Of a stretch of DNA of 64,000 nucleotides, positions 62,378 to 64,000 are shown in pieces. The stretch is taken from NCBI GenBank assembly GCA_016793885.1, contig JAEUHE010000179.1, positions 62,001-126,000 on the forward strand. The letters are read 5' to 3'. The notes under the pieces are model-generated. The model made no database searches and had not been told where the DNA came from. It worked only from the letters and a program-made list of their open reading frames with translations. Each line of letters opens with the position of its first letter. The stretch's first letter is position 1. Made by a program: the position numbers and the translations under genes. The DNA comes from Verrucomicrobiales bacterium (GTDB lineage: Bacteria > Verrucomicrobiota > Verrucomicrobiia > Limisphaerales > UBA11320).

Positions 62378-64000
62378 TCAGGCTGGATGGCTGGAGGGTT
62401 CGTTGTCGGTTGAGATCTGAGACGTCGATCGGGCTCCGAGGGAACTGTTCGGAAGCCGAGACGGCACCGTGAAGGAAAAGGTGGCGCCTTCATTGACCGC
62501 GGAGCGGGCCCACATCCGCCCCCCATGCCGGCGAATGATGCGTTGTGCGACCGCCAGGCCAACCCCAATTCCTTCGTAGTCCTCCGCATGGTGGAGTCGC
62601 TGAAAGACGCCAAATAGCTTGTCCGAGTAGGCCATGTCGAAGCCGGCGCCATTGTCCCGCACGAAGTAGACGGTCTCCTGGTTTTCCTCCACGAATCCAA
62701 CCTGAATCTCGGCGATCTCCCGCTTGCGGGTGTATTTCAACGAATTGGAAATGAGGTTGAGCCAGACTTGTCGGAGCAGGTCCGGGTCGCCATGACAGGA
62801 GGGTAGATCGTGGTGCTCGATGCGCACAGTGCGTCCCTGTTGCTCCAGCCTCAGCTCCTGGAAAGCCTCTCGCACCAGTGTGTTGACGTCGGTCTGATGT
62901 CTCGACATAGGCTGGCGGTTGAGACGGGAAAAGCTGAGCAGGTTACTGATCAGCAAATCCATCTTCACCGCCGCAAACCGCACACGCGCAAGCAGGCCAA
63001 GTGCCTCTGGTGTGAGGGTGGATCCGTGATCCTCCTGCAAGATTCTCGAAAAACCCTCGATTGCTCGCAGCGGAGCGCGCAGATCATGGCTGACTGAATA
63101 GGTAAACGCCTCCAGATCTCGGATCGCGAGTTCCAGTTCCGCCGTCCGTTCGGCGATCCGGCCCTCGAGACCCACGTTGATCCGACGGACGGCATCCTCC
63201 GCCTTTTTGCGTTCGGTCACGTCCATCAGGATACCGATCGAGCCTATGGGCACCCCCTCCTTATCCAGAATCTCCACCGAAGAATCGGAGATCCAGCGGT
63301 GCTCCTCCTCGCGCGTGACGATGAGGCTGTCACTCTGCCAATGTCGAAACTCCCCCGCGCGAGTGCGTCGAACGGCCTCCTCGTAGCTGAGCCCGGCCGT
63401 TTCCCCGCGCATTAGGCTCTCGAGCGTCAGAGTGCTCCACAGCTCAACTGTCATTTCCGCCGCCGGGTAGCCCGTGAGTTCACGAATGCCGTCCCCCATG
63501 AACACGAAGCGGTCGGTGCGGTAGTCGCGGAGATAAGGAACGGCATTGGCCGCCGCGATCGCCCGCCGGTAGAGATCCTCGGTTTTCTGAACATCATGCT
63601 CGGTCTGACGCAGGTTCTCCGCTAGCGCGCGACTCCGCCGTTGGCTCTCCTCTAACGCCGCCACGGCTTTTTCTCGTTCTCGAATGGTCACTGCCAGCAA
63701 CAATGCCATTCCCGAGCTGATCAGCAGGTATAATTGGACCCAGGCCACCTGTCGGGCCACATCCGCCGAACGCGAAGGACCAAGAGCCCCCACGCGAGGC
63801 AAACTGAGGAACATCACCGCAGCGAGGAGGATCGAGGTCGAGGCTGCCCCGCCGGGTCCGAAGCGCAGCGCCGCCCAAACCAACGCAGGAAGCGGGAGAT
63901 AGGCCAGCGGGAACGACCGCAGCGCATCGGGAGCGGAGGCGCGAAAGGCAAACCAGGCAGACCCGCCGGTGAGCAGCAGCAGCACCCACGTCAGACCGAC
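62378..64000 (-). CDS. PAS sensor histidine kinase, N-terminus beyond window edge
   Basis: The frame stays open to base 64000, so the gene is cut by the window edge; a GTG at 63985 would give 535 residues but is probably internal. The visible part has membrane segments with MASE1-like character (AYLPLPALVWAALRFGPGG, VQLYLLISSGMALLLAV), a PAS domain (about 140-260, numbered from 63985) with a PAC-like tail, the HisKA box SVSHDLRAPLRAIEGF with His300, and a HATPase domain (LNLISNSLKYTR, DNGAGFDMAYSDKLFGVFQRLH, GIGVGLAVAQRIIRRHGG). It is a membrane two-component sensor of unknown signal. No response regulator is visible. Confidence 0.93.
   Translation of the reverse strand, partial: VGLTWVLLLLTGGSAWFAFRASAPDALRSFPLAYLPLPALVWAALRFGPGGAASTSILLAAVMFLSLPRVGALGPSRSADVARQVAWVQLYLLISSGMALLLAVTIREREKAVAALEESQRRSRALAENLRQTEHDVQKTEDLYRRAIAAANAVPYLRDYRTDRFVFMGDGIRELTGYPAAEMTVELWSTLTLESLMRGETAGLSYEEAVRRTRAGEFRHWQSDSLIVTREEEHRWISDSSVEILDKEGVPIGSIGILMDVTERKKAEDAVRRINVGLEGRIAERTAELELAIRDLEAFTYSVSHDLRAPLRAIEGFSRILQEDHGSTLTPEALGLLARVRFAAVKMDLLISNLLSFSRLNRQPMSRHQTDVNTLVREAFQELRLEQQGRTVRIEHHDLPSCHGDPDLLRQVWLNLISNSLKYTRKREIAEIQVGFVEENQETVYFVRDNGAGFDMAYSDKLFGVFQRLHHAEDYEGIGVGLAVAQRIIRRHGGRMWARSAVNEGATFSFTVPSRLPNSSLGARSTSQISTDNEPSSHPA

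Noticed and set aside
1..64000. tRNA, rRNA, tmRNA or riboswitch genes.
   Set aside because: No T-loop/anticodon-type cloverleaf or known riboswitch core was recognised by eye; a covariance search would be needed to exclude them.

Overview
The window reads as chromosomal DNA from a GC-rich member of the Verrucomicrobiota, probably a Pedosphaera/Limisphaerales-like soil or freshwater bacterium. This is inferred from gene content: a DUF1592-type planctomycete/verrucomicrobial cytochrome c next to a DUF1552 protein, a PVC-type membrane-bound dehydrogenase with HEAT repeats and a heme domain, two CotH-kinase surface proteins, a DUF1080 protein, two formylglycine-generating-enzyme-family proteins and many secreted proteins with FN3, lamin-tail or thrombospondin-3 modules. 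No phage, transposase, plasmid, CRISPR or rRNA/tRNA locus was seen.

Layout. 1-4 kb: a secreted DUF1080 protein, then serS overlapping glgA by ATGA. 4-7.2 kb (minus strand): lepA then lepB, the usual translation/secretion pair. 7.3-11.2 kb: feoA-feoA-feoB ferrous iron uptake followed by a secreted protein of unknown function. 11.2-16 kb: a 165-bp MITE-like inverted-repeat element, then a minus-strand run of an FGE-type enzyme, the signal peptide peptidase SppA and metG. 16-22.6 kb: a secreted dienelactone hydrolase, a Big_5-domain surface protein, a small protein, a CorA-like transporter and an FN3 surface protein. 22.6-26.6 kb: a DUF1592 cytochrome and its Tat-exported DUF1552 partner. 26.6-31.1 kb: slyX-hrpA. 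31.5-46.4 kb: a block of very large exported proteins (carboxypeptidase-regulatory/thioredoxin-like, two CotH proteins, the PVC dehydrogenase) plus a rhomboid protease. 46.6-51.2 kb: polX, a PIG-L deacetylase fused to a CBM9-like domain, and a class IV aminotransferase. 51.3-51.65 kb: an array of four approximately 100-bp palindromic repeats. 51.7-59.6 kb: a second FGE-like protein, a di-heme peroxidase-like protein, a thrombospondin-3 surface protein, a cytochrome c'-like protein and a DUF2231-heme fusion. 59.7-64 kb: pepA, a class V aminotransferase and a PAS sensor kinase that runs off the right edge.

The housekeeping genes serve translation, glycogen synthesis, protein export, iron uptake and repair. 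The accessory genes are mostly for the envelope: heme proteins that probably pass electrons in the periplasm, and large modular surface proteins.

No coherent new multi-gene system could be shown. The most unusual content is non-coding or structural: a dispersed family of palindromes centred on GAACGTACGTTC, a MITE-like element, an alternating A-B-A-B array of three-hairpin repeats, palindromic insertions inside hrpA, promoters lying so close to start codons that leaderless mRNAs are likely (with few Shine-Dalgarno sites seen), and a surface protein built from three copies of an approximately 190-residue module interleaved with calcium-type repeats.
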